Part shown: piece after piece, positions 8,291-16,978 of the stretch
Numbering within the stretch: position 1 is the first letter of the stretch
How the letters are laid out: every line of letters begins with the position of its first letter
Assembly: GCF_002086125.1 (NCBI RefSeq)
Contig: NZ_MVHG01000010.1
Span: forward strand, 37,951 to 101,950
DNA from: Mycobacterium arosiense ATCC BAA-1401 = DSM 45069
Lineage (GTDB): Bacteria > Actinomycetota > Actinomycetes > Mycobacteriales > Mycobacteriaceae
Direction of reading: 5' to 3'
Length of the DNA stretch: 64,000 bases
Position numbers and translations under genes: made by a program
Notes under the pieces: model-generated
Databases searched by the model: none
What the model saw: only the letters and a program-made list of their open reading frames with translations
What the model was told of the DNA's origin: nothing

Positions 8291-9619
8291 CTAGGGCTTA
8301 CGGGTGAGGGCCTCGACGGCCGCCTGCGCCCATTGCCGCCACTGCTCGGCGTTGGCCCGGGCCTCGTCGGCTTCCTTTGTCCGGCCCGCCGCGGCCGCCT
8401 TTCGGGCCTGTTGTTCGTATTGCTCGGCACGGGCCTGGAATTGCTCGGCGCGGGCCTGGGCCTGCGGATCGGACCAGCCCATGTCGCCGGCGTCGCGCAC
8501 CTTCTTCTCGACCGCGCGCAGCCGCCGCTCCAACTCGGCGGACCGCTCGCGCGGGACCTTACCGATCGCATCCCATTTCTCGGTGATCGCGCGCAGCGCC
8601 GCCCGGGCGGCGTCGTGGTTGCTGATGTCCAGCTTCTCCGCCTCGGCCAGCAGCGCCTCCTTGGCGGTCGCGTTGGCCCGGAACTCCGCGTCCTTTTCCG
8701 CCGTCACCGCGTTGCGGGCGGTGAAGAACACGTCCTGGGCGGCCTTGAAACGCCGCCACAGGGCGTCGTCGACCTCCCGGTTCGCCCGCCCGGCCGCCTT
8801 CCACTCGGTGAGCAGCTTGCGAAATTCCGCGCTGGTCGCGCTCCAGTCGGTCGAGTCGGATAGCTCCTCGGCCCGCTCGCACAGGCGTTCCTTGGCCTGG
8901 CGGATCCCCGAACGCTCCCGGTCCAGTTCGGCGAAATGCGAGCCCCGCCGCCGATTGAAGGCCTCACGCGCCGCGGAGTAGCGCTTCCACAATGCGTCGT
9001 CGACCTTGCGGTCCACGCCCGTGATCGTCTTCCACTCGTCGAGGATCGCGCGCAACCGGTCGCCGGCGGCCTTCCACTGCGTCGAGTTGACGGCCAGCTC
9101 CTCGGCCTCAGCCGCCAGCGCCTCCTTGCGGGCGGTCTGCGTGGCCCGATGTTCCTCACGCCGGGAGCGCTCCGCGGCGACCGTCGCCTCGGCCAGCTCG
9201 GCGATGGTGGCCAACCGGGCCGCCAGGGCGTCGATGTCCCCCAGCACGGCCGCCGTCGGCAGCGTCTCGGCCAGCTCGGCCGCGTGCGCTTTGATTTTGC
9301 GTGCGTCACCGCTTCCCGACGCCAGGCGCTCCTCCATGAGGGTGACCTCGGTGGCCAGGTCATCGAAGCGGCGGCCGAAGTGGGCGAACGCCGCCTCCCG
9401 ATCGCCGGCCTGCCAGGAGCCGACGACGCGCTCGCCGGCGGCGCTGATCAGCCACACCGTGCCGTCGCCATCCACGCGCCCGAACTGGTGCGGGTCGCTG
9501 GGCGGCGGCATCACCAGCGGGTGTGCGGTGGTGGGTCGCGGTGTCGGGCGGGGTCCGGGGCGCGGTCCCGGACGGGGAACTGGCCGAGCTGAGTCGTCGC
9601 GAGGCTCGTTAGACGTCAT
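8291..9619 (-). CDS. DUF349 repeat protein, Rv2731 homologue
   Basis: The 442-residue, highly charged helical protein begins with a low-complexity [11 protein letters not shown] stretch, followed by a short beta-rich segment ([17 protein letters not shown]). It then has at least three DUF349 units recognised by a Trp-containing helix and a downstream DDALW-x-R(F/Y) block: WKTITG...[14 protein letters not shown]...DDALWRRF and a weaker third at WDAIGK. The region is probably coiled coil. The start ATG at 9619 is preferred over longer in-frame options because the conserved part begins just after it. No enzymatic role is known; homologues are conserved in actinobacteria. Confidence 0.85.
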   Translation of the reverse strand: MTSNEPRDDSARPVPRPGPRPGPRPTPRPTTAHPLVMPPPSDPHQFGRVDGDGTVWLISAAGERVVGSWQAGDREAAFAHFGRRFDDLATEVTLMEERLASGSGDARKIKAHAAELAETLPTAAVLGDIDALAARLATIAELAEATVAAERSRREEHRATQTARKEALAAEAEELAVNSTQWKAAGDRLRAILDEWKTITGVDRKVDDALWKRYSAAREAFNRRRGSHFAELDRERSGIRQAKERLCERAEELSDSTDWSATSAEFRKLLTEWKAAGRANREVDDALWRRFKAAQDVFFTARNAVTAEKDAEFRANATAKEALLAEAEKLDISNHDAARAALRAITEKWDAIGKVPRERSAELERRLRAVEKKVRDAGDMGWSDPQAQARAEQFQARAEQYEQQARKAAAAGRTKEADEARANAEQWRQWAQAAVEALTRKP

Positions 9620-10200
9620 GCGCTCGTCACTACCTTTCGCAACCTTCCGCGCGGTCCCCATGTCCCGCGCACCTGCCGCGCGTAGCGGCACCGTTTCCCG
9701 CAGCTGCCGGATGCCCGAGGTGGGTTCGCCCAACAGCCGCTTAACGATATTCAAGCAGCTTGCTCTGTCCCATGCCGCCACCTTGACATTCCTGATCGGG
9801 CCGCCGCCAGGCGCGGCGCCGACGCGGGCTGGATGCTCGAGTGGCGGTGGTGGGAGACGGGACCGCCGCCCGGCCGCGCGCACAGCCGCTCGACCAGCGT
9901 GGCCGCCGGCTCGCCGGGCGAGCGGGGCGAAAGTTGTGACACAAACCACCGCGCGGGGCCCGAAACCGCTGGCAGCGGAGGGACTCGGTCAGGCGCTCGC
10001 AGCTACCTGTGTACTCCTCTTAGAGTTATCCCACGAGTTGCATAGATTGCTGAAGTATTAGTTGAACGGTTACCTGCGGCGCAGTTAGCAACGTGTGGAA
10101 CGTCATAAATTTGTAGTTGAACTGAACGCGAATTGTGCGTGTATTCGCCTGCGCCTCGGGGAAAGCTGGGTCGAACGGTCTAGGGGCGAAGGGGTCGAAA
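9620..10200. other. Long intergenic region, AT-richer on its right side
   Basis: This 581-nt divergent region separates the DUF349 gene from the transporter gene. No reading frame here has convincing composition; the longest are arginine-rich shadows. From about 10010 to 10140 the DNA is clearly poorer in GC than its surroundings. It contains two copies of TAGTTGAAC (10059-10067 and 10114-10122) spaced 55 bp apart. A promoter for the transporter is likely here, but I cannot place its start site. Confidence 0.5.
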
Positions 10201-11178
10201 ATGTCGAAGGTTGATGTCGCGGCGTTGCTCGCGTTGTGCGCGGCGCTGGCATCCGCGGTCGGCGACGTGATCCGTCAGCGCTCCGCGCACGAGATCACCG
10301 ACAAGCCGGTCGGCCACCTGGAATTGTTCCGCATGTCGCTGCGGGACACCCGCTGGTGGCTGGGCGGACTGGCCGCGATCACCAACTACAGCCTGCAGGC
10401 CGCCGCGCTGGCCTGGGGCTCGGTGGTTTTGGTGACCGCCCTGCAGGTGACCGCGCTGCTGTTCGCGCTGCCCATTTACGCGCGGCTCGCCCGACACCGG
10501 GTGCAGCCGCGGGAGTGGATGTGGGCGCTCATCCTGGCCGCCGCGCTGGCGGTGGTCATCATCGTCGGCGACCCCGCGGCCGGGCACCAGCGCGGGCTGC
10601 TGCGGACCTGGCTGATCGTGGCCGTGGTGATGATCCCGCTGCTGGTGGCCTGCGTGGTGGCGGCGCGGCGCTGGTCGGGCAACCCGTTCTCCGCGGTGCT
10701 GCTCGCGGTGGTGGCGGGCTCGTCGCTGGCGCTGTTCGCGGTGCTGACCAAGGGCGTCGTCGAGATGTCCGAAAACGGCCCGATGGCCGTGCTGACGTCG
10801 CCGGAATTCGTGCCCTGGCTGCTGGTGGCGCTGTGCGGAATGATCTTCCAGCAATCGGCGTTCCGGGCCGGCGCGCTGACCGCGTCGTTGCCGACGATGA
10901 CGGTGGCCAAGCCGGTGGTCGCCGGCCTGCTCGGCGTGCTGGTGCTGGGCGAGACGCTGAACGCCCACGGGTCCAAGGCGTTCGTGCTGGTGGGCGCGGT
11001 CGCCGTCGTCATCGGCGCCACGATCGCCCTGGCCCGCGGTGAGGCCGCCAGCATCGGTCGATCGGATTCCCGCGGGGACGGCGCCCCGCGAAAAGCGCCG
11101 GCCGCGAAGGCGTCAGCCGAAGACGACTTCGGCCCCTTCAGTGATCGCCTGGTGGTGGCCGACACCTCCGGGTGGTGA
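10201..11178 (+). CDS. DMT-type (EamA-like) multi-pass transporter, Rv2729c-position homologue
   Basis: The 325-residue protein has about nine to ten hydrophobic helices arranged as two repeats, like drug/metabolite transporters and the actinobacterial DMT-like family. The second half ends with the typical TVAKPVVAGLLGVLVLGE segment. The last 45 residues are charged and cytoplasmic. The ATG at 10201 has a GAAGGGG ribosome binding site 8 nt upstream; an upstream in-frame start at 10135 has none. The substrate is unknown. Confidence 0.75.
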   Translation: MSKVDVAALLALCAALASAVGDVIRQRSAHEITDKPVGHLELFRMSLRDTRWWLGGLAAITNYSLQAAALAWGSVVLVTALQVTALLFALPIYARLARHRVQPREWMWALILAAALAVVIIVGDPAAGHQRGLLRTWLIVAVVMIPLLVACVVAARRWSGNPFSAVLLAVVAGSSLALFAVLTKGVVEMSENGPMAVLTSPEFVPWLLVALCGMIFQQSAFRAGALTASLPTMTVAKPVVAGLLGVLVLGETLNAHGSKAFVLVGAVAVVIGATIALARGEAASIGRSDSRGDGAPRKAPAAKASAEDDFGPFSDRLVVADTSGW

Positions 11179-11251
11179 CCTCCGGGGCTCGGTCTGCCGC
11201 CGCAGCCGAACTCGTGCCCGGTCGTCGGCGCGGCCACGTTAGTTTGGTGGC

Positions 11252-11944
11252 GTGCTCAGCGCGATCGCGATCGTCCCGTCGGCGCCCGTCCTCGTGCCCG
11301 AATTGGCCGGAGCGGCCGCCGCCGAGGTGGCCGACCTGGTCGCCGCGACGCTCGCCGCGGCGGCGCTGTTGCCCGACCGCTGGGTGGTGATCGGGACCGG
11401 CCCGAACGACGTCGATTTCGGTCCCGGCACCGTGGGCACGTTCGCCGGTTTCGGCGTCGACGTGCCCGTTCAGTTGTCTCCGAAGCCCGACGACACCGCG
11501 ACGCCGGTGTCGCTTCCCGTGTGCGCGTTGCTGGGGGCCTGGGTGCGTGGTCAGGCGCAGCCGCAGGCCAGCGCCGTAGTCCGGGTGTACCGCGCCGACC
11601 ACGACGACGCCACTGCGCGCAAGCTCGGCACCCGCATGCGCGCACAGATCGACCGCTCACCCGAGCCGGTCGGGGTGCTGGTGGTGGCCGACGGCGCGAA
11701 CACGCTGACACCGCGCGCACCCGGCGGATACGACCCCGGCAACGCCCCCGCGCAGGAGGCCCTGGACGACGCGCTGGCCAGCGGCGACGTCACCGCGCTG
11801 GGCCGGCTGCCGGACCAGATCCTGGGACGGGTCGCGTTTCAGGTGCTGGCCGGCCTGGCCGGGCCCGGGCCCCGATCGGCCAAGGAGCTGTACCGCGGAG
11901 CGCCCTACGGGGTGGGCTACTTCGCCGGCGCCTGGCAGTGGTGA
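11252..11944 (+). CDS. Conserved protein related to class III extradiol dioxygenase-like family, Rv2728c homologue
   Basis: The 230-residue alanine-rich protein starts [16 protein letters not shown], a pattern seen in proteins annotated as class III extradiol ring-cleavage dioxygenase-like, but I see no clear metal-binding histidine set. The GTG at 11252 sits 6 nt after a TAGTTT box (11240-11245), so the mRNA is probably leaderless. The stop overlaps the miaA start (GTGA at 11941-11944), suggesting an operon Rv2728c-miaA-dapF. Its role may relate to tRNA modification only by neighbourhood. Confidence 0.7.
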   Translation: MLSAIAIVPSAPVLVPELAGAAAAEVADLVAATLAAAALLPDRWVVIGTGPNDVDFGPGTVGTFAGFGVDVPVQLSPKPDDTATPVSLPVCALLGAWVRGQAQPQASAVVRVYRADHDDATARKLGTRMRAQIDRSPEPVGVLVVADGANTLTPRAPGGYDPGNAPAQEALDDALASGDVTALGRLPDQILGRVAFQVLAGLAGPGPRSAKELYRGAPYGVGYFAGAWQW

Positions 11945-12909
11945 CGGCCGTGCGCCCCCTGGCGATCATCGGCCCCACCGGCACCGGCAAGTCGCAGCTC
12001 GCCCTCGAATTCGCCGAACGGGTCGAGCGGCTCGGTGTGAGCGCAGAGATCGTCAACGCCGACGCCATGCAGCTCTATCGCGGCATGGACATCGGCACCG
12101 CGAAGCTGCCCGTCGAGGCCCGCCGCGGCATCCCGCATCACCAGCTCGACGTCCTCGACGTCACCGAGACCGCGACCGTCGCCCGCTATCAGGGCGCCGC
12201 CGCGGCCGACGTCGAAGCTATCGCGGCCCGGGGCGCGCTGCCGGTCATCGTGGGCGGCTCGATGCTCTACGTCCAGTCGCTGCTCGACGACTGGTCGTTC
12301 CCCGCCACCGATCCGGCGGTGCGCGCCCGCTGGGAGCAGCGGCTGGCCGAGGTGGGGGTGGGCGAGCTGCACGCCGAGCTGGCCCGCCGCGATCCCGCCG
12401 CGGCCGCATCGATCCTGCCCTCCGACGCCCGGCGCACCGTGCGCGCCCTGGAGGTGATCGAGCTGACCGGTCAGCCGTTCGCCGCCTCCGCGCCGCAGAT
12501 CGGCGCGCCGCGCTGGGACACCGCCATCGTCGGGTTGGACTGCGACACAACGATTCTCGACGACCGGCTGGCGCGGCGCACCGACGCGATGTTCGACCAG
12601 GGTCTGGTCGGCGAGGTGATCGCCCTGCTGGAGCGGGGCTTGCGCGACGGGGTCACCGCGTCGCGCGCGCTGGGCTACGCGCAGGTGCTCGCCGCCCTGG
12701 ACGCGGGCGGTCCGGCGGGACCCGACCCGGACCGGCTGCGGGAGGCGCGCGAGCAGACCTTCGTCGGCACCCGGCGCTACGTGCGGCGCCAGCGATCCTG
12801 GTTCCGCCGGGACCACCGGGTGCGGTGGCTCGACGTGGGCGCGGCGACCCCGCAGCAGCGCGCCGCGGTGGTCGACGCCGCCATGCGGGCCTGGCGCCAC
12901 GTATCCTGA
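11941..12909 (+). CDS. miaA: tRNA dimethylallyltransferase MiaA
   Basis: MiaA transfers dimethylallyl from DMAPP to A37 of tRNAs reading UNN codons, making the substrate for MiaB. The 322-residue protein has the P-loop GPTGTGKSQ at about residues 11-19, the [15 protein letters not shown] motif, and IVGGSMLY. The conserved C-terminal ASRALGYAQ and RRYVRRQ segments bind tRNA. The GTG at 11941 overlaps the preceding stop by 4 nt; GTG 11950 is an alternative start. Confidence 0.95.
   Translation: MTAVRPLAIIGPTGTGKSQLALEFAERVERLGVSAEIVNADAMQLYRGMDIGTAKLPVEARRGIPHHQLDVLDVTETATVARYQGAAAADVEAIAARGALPVIVGGSMLYVQSLLDDWSFPATDPAVRARWEQRLAEVGVGELHAELARRDPAAAASILPSDARRTVRALEVIELTGQPFAASAPQIGAPRWDTAIVGLDCDTTILDDRLARRTDAMFDQGLVGEVIALLERGLRDGVTASRALGYAQVLAALDAGGPAGPDPDRLREAREQTFVGTRRYVRRQRSWFRRDHRVRWLDVGAATPQQRAAVVDAAMRAWRHVS
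12902..12907 (+). promoter_or_regulatory. Possible -10 box for a leaderless dapF transcript inside the miaA end
   Basis: TATCCT overlaps the miaA stop codon region and lies 6 nt before the dapF GTG, so dapF could have its own leaderless transcript besides read-through from miaA. Confidence 0.4.
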
Positions 12910-12913
12910 GCAG

Positions 12914-13786
12914 GTGAAATTCACCAAGGGCCACGGCACCCAGAACGACTTCGTCGTGCTGCCGGACCCGCAGGCCCGGGTGAGCCTGACCGGGCAGCGG
13001 GTGGCCGCGCTGTGCGACCGGCGCCGCGGCCTGGGCGCCGACGGCGTGCTGCGGGTCACCACCGCCGGCGCGGCGCTGGCGGCCGGCGTGCTCGACCGGG
13101 TGCCCGACGGTGTGGCCGCCGGCGACTGGTACATGGACTACCGCAACGCCGACGGATCCATCGCCCAGATGTGCGGCAACGGCGTGCGGGTCTTCGCGCA
13201 CTACCTGCGCGCCAGCGGCATGGAATCCCGCGACGAATTCGTGGTCGGCTCGCTGGCCGGTCCGCGGCCGGTCGTCGTGCATCGCGCCGATGCGACCACC
13301 GCCGACGTCAGCGTCGACATGGGCAAGGCCAACACGCTGGGCAGCGGCGACGCTGTCGTGGGCGGCCGGCGGTTCTCCGGCCTGGCGGTCGACGTCGGCA
13401 ATCCGCACCTTGCCTGCGTCGACCCGGATTTGACCCCCGAGGCGTTGGCGGCCCTGGACGTGGCCGCGCCGGTGAGCTTCGACGCCGCCCAGTTCCCGGA
13501 CGGGGTGAACGTCGAGATCGTCACCGCACCCGCCGACGGGGCGGTGCACATGCGCGTGCACGAGCGGGGGGTCGGCGAGACGCGCTCGTGCGGCACCGGA
13601 ACGGTTGCGGCCGCCGTCGCCGCGCTGGCCGGTGCCGGTGCGGCCACTGGCACCCTGACCGTGCGGGTGCCCGGGGGCGAGGTCGTCGTCACCGTCACCG
13701 ACGCCACCAGCTTCCTGCGCGGACCGTCGGTGCTGGTGGCCCAAGGAGAACTCAGCGAGGAATGGTGGCGCGAACAGCGGCGTTAA
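12914..13786 (+). CDS. dapF: Diaminopimelate epimerase DapF
   Basis: DapF converts L,L- to meso-diaminopimelate, the cross-linking residue of mycobacterial peptidoglycan and precursor of lysine. The 290-residue sequence contains the two catalytic cysteines, C87 in MCGNG and C226 in SCGTGT, each in its conserved Gly-rich loop. The fold is a pseudo-dimer of two similar halves. The GTG start lies 4 nt after the miaA stop, so it is the third gene of the run, with a possible own promoter. Confidence 0.97.
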   Translation: MKFTKGHGTQNDFVVLPDPQARVSLTGQRVAALCDRRRGLGADGVLRVTTAGAALAAGVLDRVPDGVAAGDWYMDYRNADGSIAQMCGNGVRVFAHYLRASGMESRDEFVVGSLAGPRPVVVHRADATTADVSVDMGKANTLGSGDAVVGGRRFSGLAVDVGNPHLACVDPDLTPEALAALDVAAPVSFDAAQFPDGVNVEIVTAPADGAVHMRVHERGVGETRSCGTGTVAAAVAALAGAGAATGTLTVRVPGGEVVVTVTDATSFLRGPSVLVAQGELSEEWWREQRR

Positions 13787-13832
13787 ATCACATGCGCGAA
13801 ACCTTTTTCGCGTGCATCATCTTGTATTGCCT

Positions 13833-15272
13833 ATGACACATCCCGAATTTCGCGATCACTCTCCGGGCGCACCGGAGCCCAGCACGGGCGAACTCGCCCT
13901 CGAAGATCGGTCGGCGCTGCGCCGCGTCGCCGGCCTGTCCACCGAACTCACCGACATCTCCGAGGTCGAGTACCGCCAGCTTCGGCTCGAGCGGGTCGTC
14001 CTGGTGGGCGTGTGGACCGACGGCACCGCCGCCGACAGCGAGGCCAGCATGGCCGAGCTCGCCGCCCTGGCCGAGACCGCCGGATCCCAGGTGCTCGAAG
14101 GGCTGATCCAGCGCCGCGACAAGCCCGACCCGTCGACCTACATCGGCTCCGGCAAGGCCGCCGAGCTCCGCGAAGTGGTGCTGGCGACCGGCGCCGACAC
14201 CGTCATCTGCGACGGTGAGCTGTCCCCGGCGCAGCTGACCGCCCTGGAAAAGGCCGTGAAGGTCAAGGTCATCGACCGCACCGCGCTGATCCTCGACATC
14301 TTCGCCCAGCACGCCACCAGCCGGGAGGGCAAGGCGCAGGTCACGCTGGCCCAGATGGAATACATGCTGCCGCGGTTGCGCGGCTGGGGCGAGTCGATGT
14401 CGCGGCAGGCCGGTGGCCGCGCCGGCGGCAGCGGGGGAGGCGTGGGCCTGCGCGGTCCGGGTGAAACCAAGATCGAGACCGACCGGCGGCGCATCCGCGA
14501 GCGGATGGCCAAGCTGCGCCGCGAGATCAAAGACATGAAGCAGGTCCGCGACACCCAGCGCAGCCGGCGGGTGCGCAGCGACCTGCCGTCCATCGCCATC
14601 GTCGGCTACACCAACGCCGGCAAGTCGAGCCTGCTCAACGCGCTGACCGGGGCCGGGGTGCTGGTACAGGACGCTTTGTTCGCCACGCTGGAGCCCCTCA
14701 CCCGCCGCTCCGAATTCGATGACGGGCGGCCGTTCGTGCTCACCGACACCGTCGGCTTCGTCCGGCACCTGCCCACCCAATTGGTCGAGGCGTTCCGCTC
14801 CACGCTGGAAGAGGTCGTCGACGCCGACCTGCTGGTGCACGTCGTCGACGGCTCCGACGTCAACCCCCTGGCGCAGATCAACGCCGTGCGCCAGGTGGTC
14901 TCCGACGTCGTCGCCGACTACGGGGCCGACCACGACGGCGCCGCGCCGCAGGAGCTGGTGGTGGTGAACAAGGTCGACGCCGCAAGCGATTTGGCGCTGG
15001 CCAAGCTGCGCCACGCCCTGCCCGACGCGATGTTCGTCTCCGCGCGAACCGGCGACGGGATCGACGCCCTGCGCCGCCGCATCGCCGAGCTCGCCGTTCC
15101 CGCCGACACCGCCGTGGACGTGGTGATCCCCTACCACCGGGGCGACCTGGTGGCCCGCCTGCACGCTGATGGGCGCGTCCAGCAGGAGGAACACGACGCC
15201 ACCGGCACCCGGATCAGGGCGCGGGTCCCGGTCGCCCTGGCCGGCCGGCTGCGCGAGTTCTCGGCCGACTGA
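13833..15272 (+). CDS. hflX: Ribosome-associated GTPase HflX
   Basis: HflX is a GTPase that splits stalled or stress-inactivated ribosomes. The 479-residue protein has the HflX N-terminal domain with QRRDKPDPSTYIGSGKAAEL, then a helical linker and a glycine-rich segment. The G domain follows: G1 GYTNAGKSS, G3 DTVGFVRHLP and G4 NKVD. The ATG at 13833 is used; an in-frame GTG at 13812 would add seven residues. It follows dapF by 46 nt. Confidence 0.93.
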   Translation: MTHPEFRDHSPGAPEPSTGELALEDRSALRRVAGLSTELTDISEVEYRQLRLERVVLVGVWTDGTAADSEASMAELAALAETAGSQVLEGLIQRRDKPDPSTYIGSGKAAELREVVLATGADTVICDGELSPAQLTALEKAVKVKVIDRTALILDIFAQHATSREGKAQVTLAQMEYMLPRLRGWGESMSRQAGGRAGGSGGGVGLRGPGETKIETDRRRIRERMAKLRREIKDMKQVRDTQRSRRVRSDLPSIAIVGYTNAGKSSLLNALTGAGVLVQDALFATLEPLTRRSEFDDGRPFVLTDTVGFVRHLPTQLVEAFRSTLEEVVDADLLVHVVDGSDVNPLAQINAVRQVVSDVVADYGADHDGAAPQELVVVNKVDAASDLALAKLRHALPDAMFVSARTGDGIDALRRRIAELAVPADTAVDVVIPYHRGDLVARLHADGRVQQEEHDATGTRIRARVPVALAGRLREFSAD

Positions 15273-15353
15273 GCGGCGATTGCCCCGGTGACCGGGCGAT
15301 TTGCGGCGCGCAGATCCCAGACGCCGACTCCGGGCGACCCCCGCCAGCTGCCG

Positions 15354-15371
15354 ACCAACCGTCCGGTTGGT
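15354..15371. promoter_or_regulatory. Inverted repeat before fadE20, probable repressor operator
   Basis: ACCAACC-gtcc-GGTTGGT is a perfect 7-bp inverted repeat with a 4-bp centre. It runs into a TATATG sequence that could be the -10 box. The form is that of a TetR-family operator, common before acyl-CoA metabolism genes in mycobacteria. It is not a KstR-type site. Confidence 0.6.
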
Positions 15372-15412
15372 ATATGTTGGGCTGCAGAAATTCCAGTCGC
15401 CGGAGGTCTTCC

Positions 15413-16573
15413 ATGAGCAGCGCCATCAAATACCAGCGCACTCTTTTCGAGTCAGAGCACGACCTGTTCCGTGAGTCCTACCGGGGCTTCCTCGAGCGCC
15501 ACGTCGCGCCCTACCACGACGAGTGGGAGAAGGCGAAGATCGTCGACCGCGGCGTATGGCTCGAGGCCGGCAAGCAGGGCTTCCTCGGCATGGCGGTGCC
15601 CGAGGAGTACGGCGGCGGCGGCAACCCCGACTTCCGGTACAACACGATCATCACCGAGGAGACCACCGCGGGTCGCTACAGCGGCATCGGTTTCAGCCTG
15701 CACAACGACATCGTGGCGCCGTACCTGTTGGCCCTGGCCACCGAGGAGCAGAAGCAGCGCTGGCTGCCGAAATTCTGCACCGGAGAGCTGATTACGGCGA
15801 TCGCCATGACCGAGCCGGGCACCGGCAGCGATCTGCAGGGCATCAAGACCCGCGCGGTCAAGCAGGGCGACCACTACGTGCTCAACGGGTCAAAGACGTT
15901 CATCACCAACGGAATCAACTCCGACCTGGTGATCGTGGTCGCGCAGACCGACCCGGAAAAGGGGGCGCAGGGCTTCTCGCTGCTCGCCGTCGAGCGTGGC
16001 ATGGAGGGCTTCGAGCGCGGCCGGCACCTGGACAAGATCGGCTTGGATGCCCAGGACACGGCCGAGCTGTCGTTTACCGACGTGCATGTGCCGGTCGAAA
16101 ACCTGCTGGGCCAGGAGGGCATGGGATTCATCTACCTGATGCAGAACCTGCCGCAGGAACGCATCTCGATCGCCATCATGGCGGCCGCGGCCATGGAGCA
16201 GGTGCTGGAACAGACCCTTGAATACACCAAGGAGCGCAAAGCATTTGGCAAGCCGATCGGCAGCTTCCAGAACAGCCGTTTCGTTCTCGCCGAGCTGGCG
16301 ACGGAGGCGACCGTGGTCCGCATGATGGTCGACGAATTCGTCCGCCTGCACCTGGACCACAAACTGACCGCCGAACAGGCCGCGATGGCCAAGTGGTATT
16401 GCACCGAAAAGCAGGTGCACCTGATCGACCGCTGCCTGCAGCTGCACGGCGGCTACGGCTACATGCGCGAATACCCCATTGCCCGTGCCTATCTGGACGC
16501 GCGGGTGCAAACCATCTACGGCGGCACGACCGAGATCATGAAGGAGATCATCGGCCGCAGCCTCGGCGTATAG
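15413..16573 (+). CDS. fadE20: Acyl-CoA dehydrogenase FadE20
   Basis: This flavoprotein introduces the alpha,beta double bond in acyl-CoA beta-oxidation. The 386-residue protein has the ACAD signatures AMTEPGTGSDLQGIK (residues about 126-140) and the C-terminal LHGGYGYMREYPIARAYLDAR. The position of the medium-chain catalytic Glu reads IYGGT instead of IYEGT. A glutamate in the AAMEQVLEQ helix fits the long-chain/isovaleryl class, whose catalytic base is there. A CGGAGG ribosome binding site precedes the ATG at 15413. Confidence 0.92.
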   Translation: MSSAIKYQRTLFESEHDLFRESYRGFLERHVAPYHDEWEKAKIVDRGVWLEAGKQGFLGMAVPEEYGGGGNPDFRYNTIITEETTAGRYSGIGFSLHNDIVAPYLLALATEEQKQRWLPKFCTGELITAIAMTEPGTGSDLQGIKTRAVKQGDHYVLNGSKTFITNGINSDLVIVVAQTDPEKGAQGFSLLAVERGMEGFERGRHLDKIGLDAQDTAELSFTDVHVPVENLLGQEGMGFIYLMQNLPQERISIAIMAAAAMEQVLEQTLEYTKERKAFGKPIGSFQNSRFVLAELATEATVVRMMVDEFVRLHLDHKLTAEQAAMAKWYCTEKQVHLIDRCLQLHGGYGYMREYPIARAYLDARVQTIYGGTTEIMKEIIGRSLGV

Positions 16574-16978
16574 CGTTTCGTTTGCTCTGGTAATTTGCGC
16601 CGACAACGGGAAGCTTCGGCATCCGCGCACAACGTTCGTGGGCCGGCGGCCGGCCGCCGGCGCAAGTGTTTCGGTTGTTCCGGCCGCTTCCCGTGCGCCA
16701 TGGCACGGCGCGAACGGCGGTCCGGCACGTCGCGATTGGGCCATGGGCACGCATCATTTGATATCGGTGGGGTATCCGTTTTTGTAAAATCTGTGATTTG
16801 ACTTCGCATTTCTTGCTGGCTGGAGCAAAGTAATGCGAGCCCGGCGGTAAGGCTGATCGTGCGCGGGTCGGTTTTCCGCGCGAGCACGGCCCGCTCGCCG
16901 GTATGCAGGTAAGGGCATAGCCGCAGATAGATACGTATCCGCCGGCTGGGAGGCTTGGTGAAGGTGCAGAGAGGTCAC
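16574..16978. other. Intergenic region of 405 nt before the LGFP gene
   Basis: No convincing gene is visible. The left part is GC-rich with palindromes, including GTGCGCCATGGCAC. The part around 16760-16830 is AT-rich and probably holds promoter elements for the LGFP gene. M. tuberculosis carries a TerC-like gene and a small gene in this interval, and they are not present here. Confidence 0.5.

Noticed and set aside
9741..9949. Short minus-strand frames in the DUF349-DMT gap
   Set aside because: Arginine- and proline-rich composition, mutually overlapping frames and no ribosome binding site; treated as noncoding.
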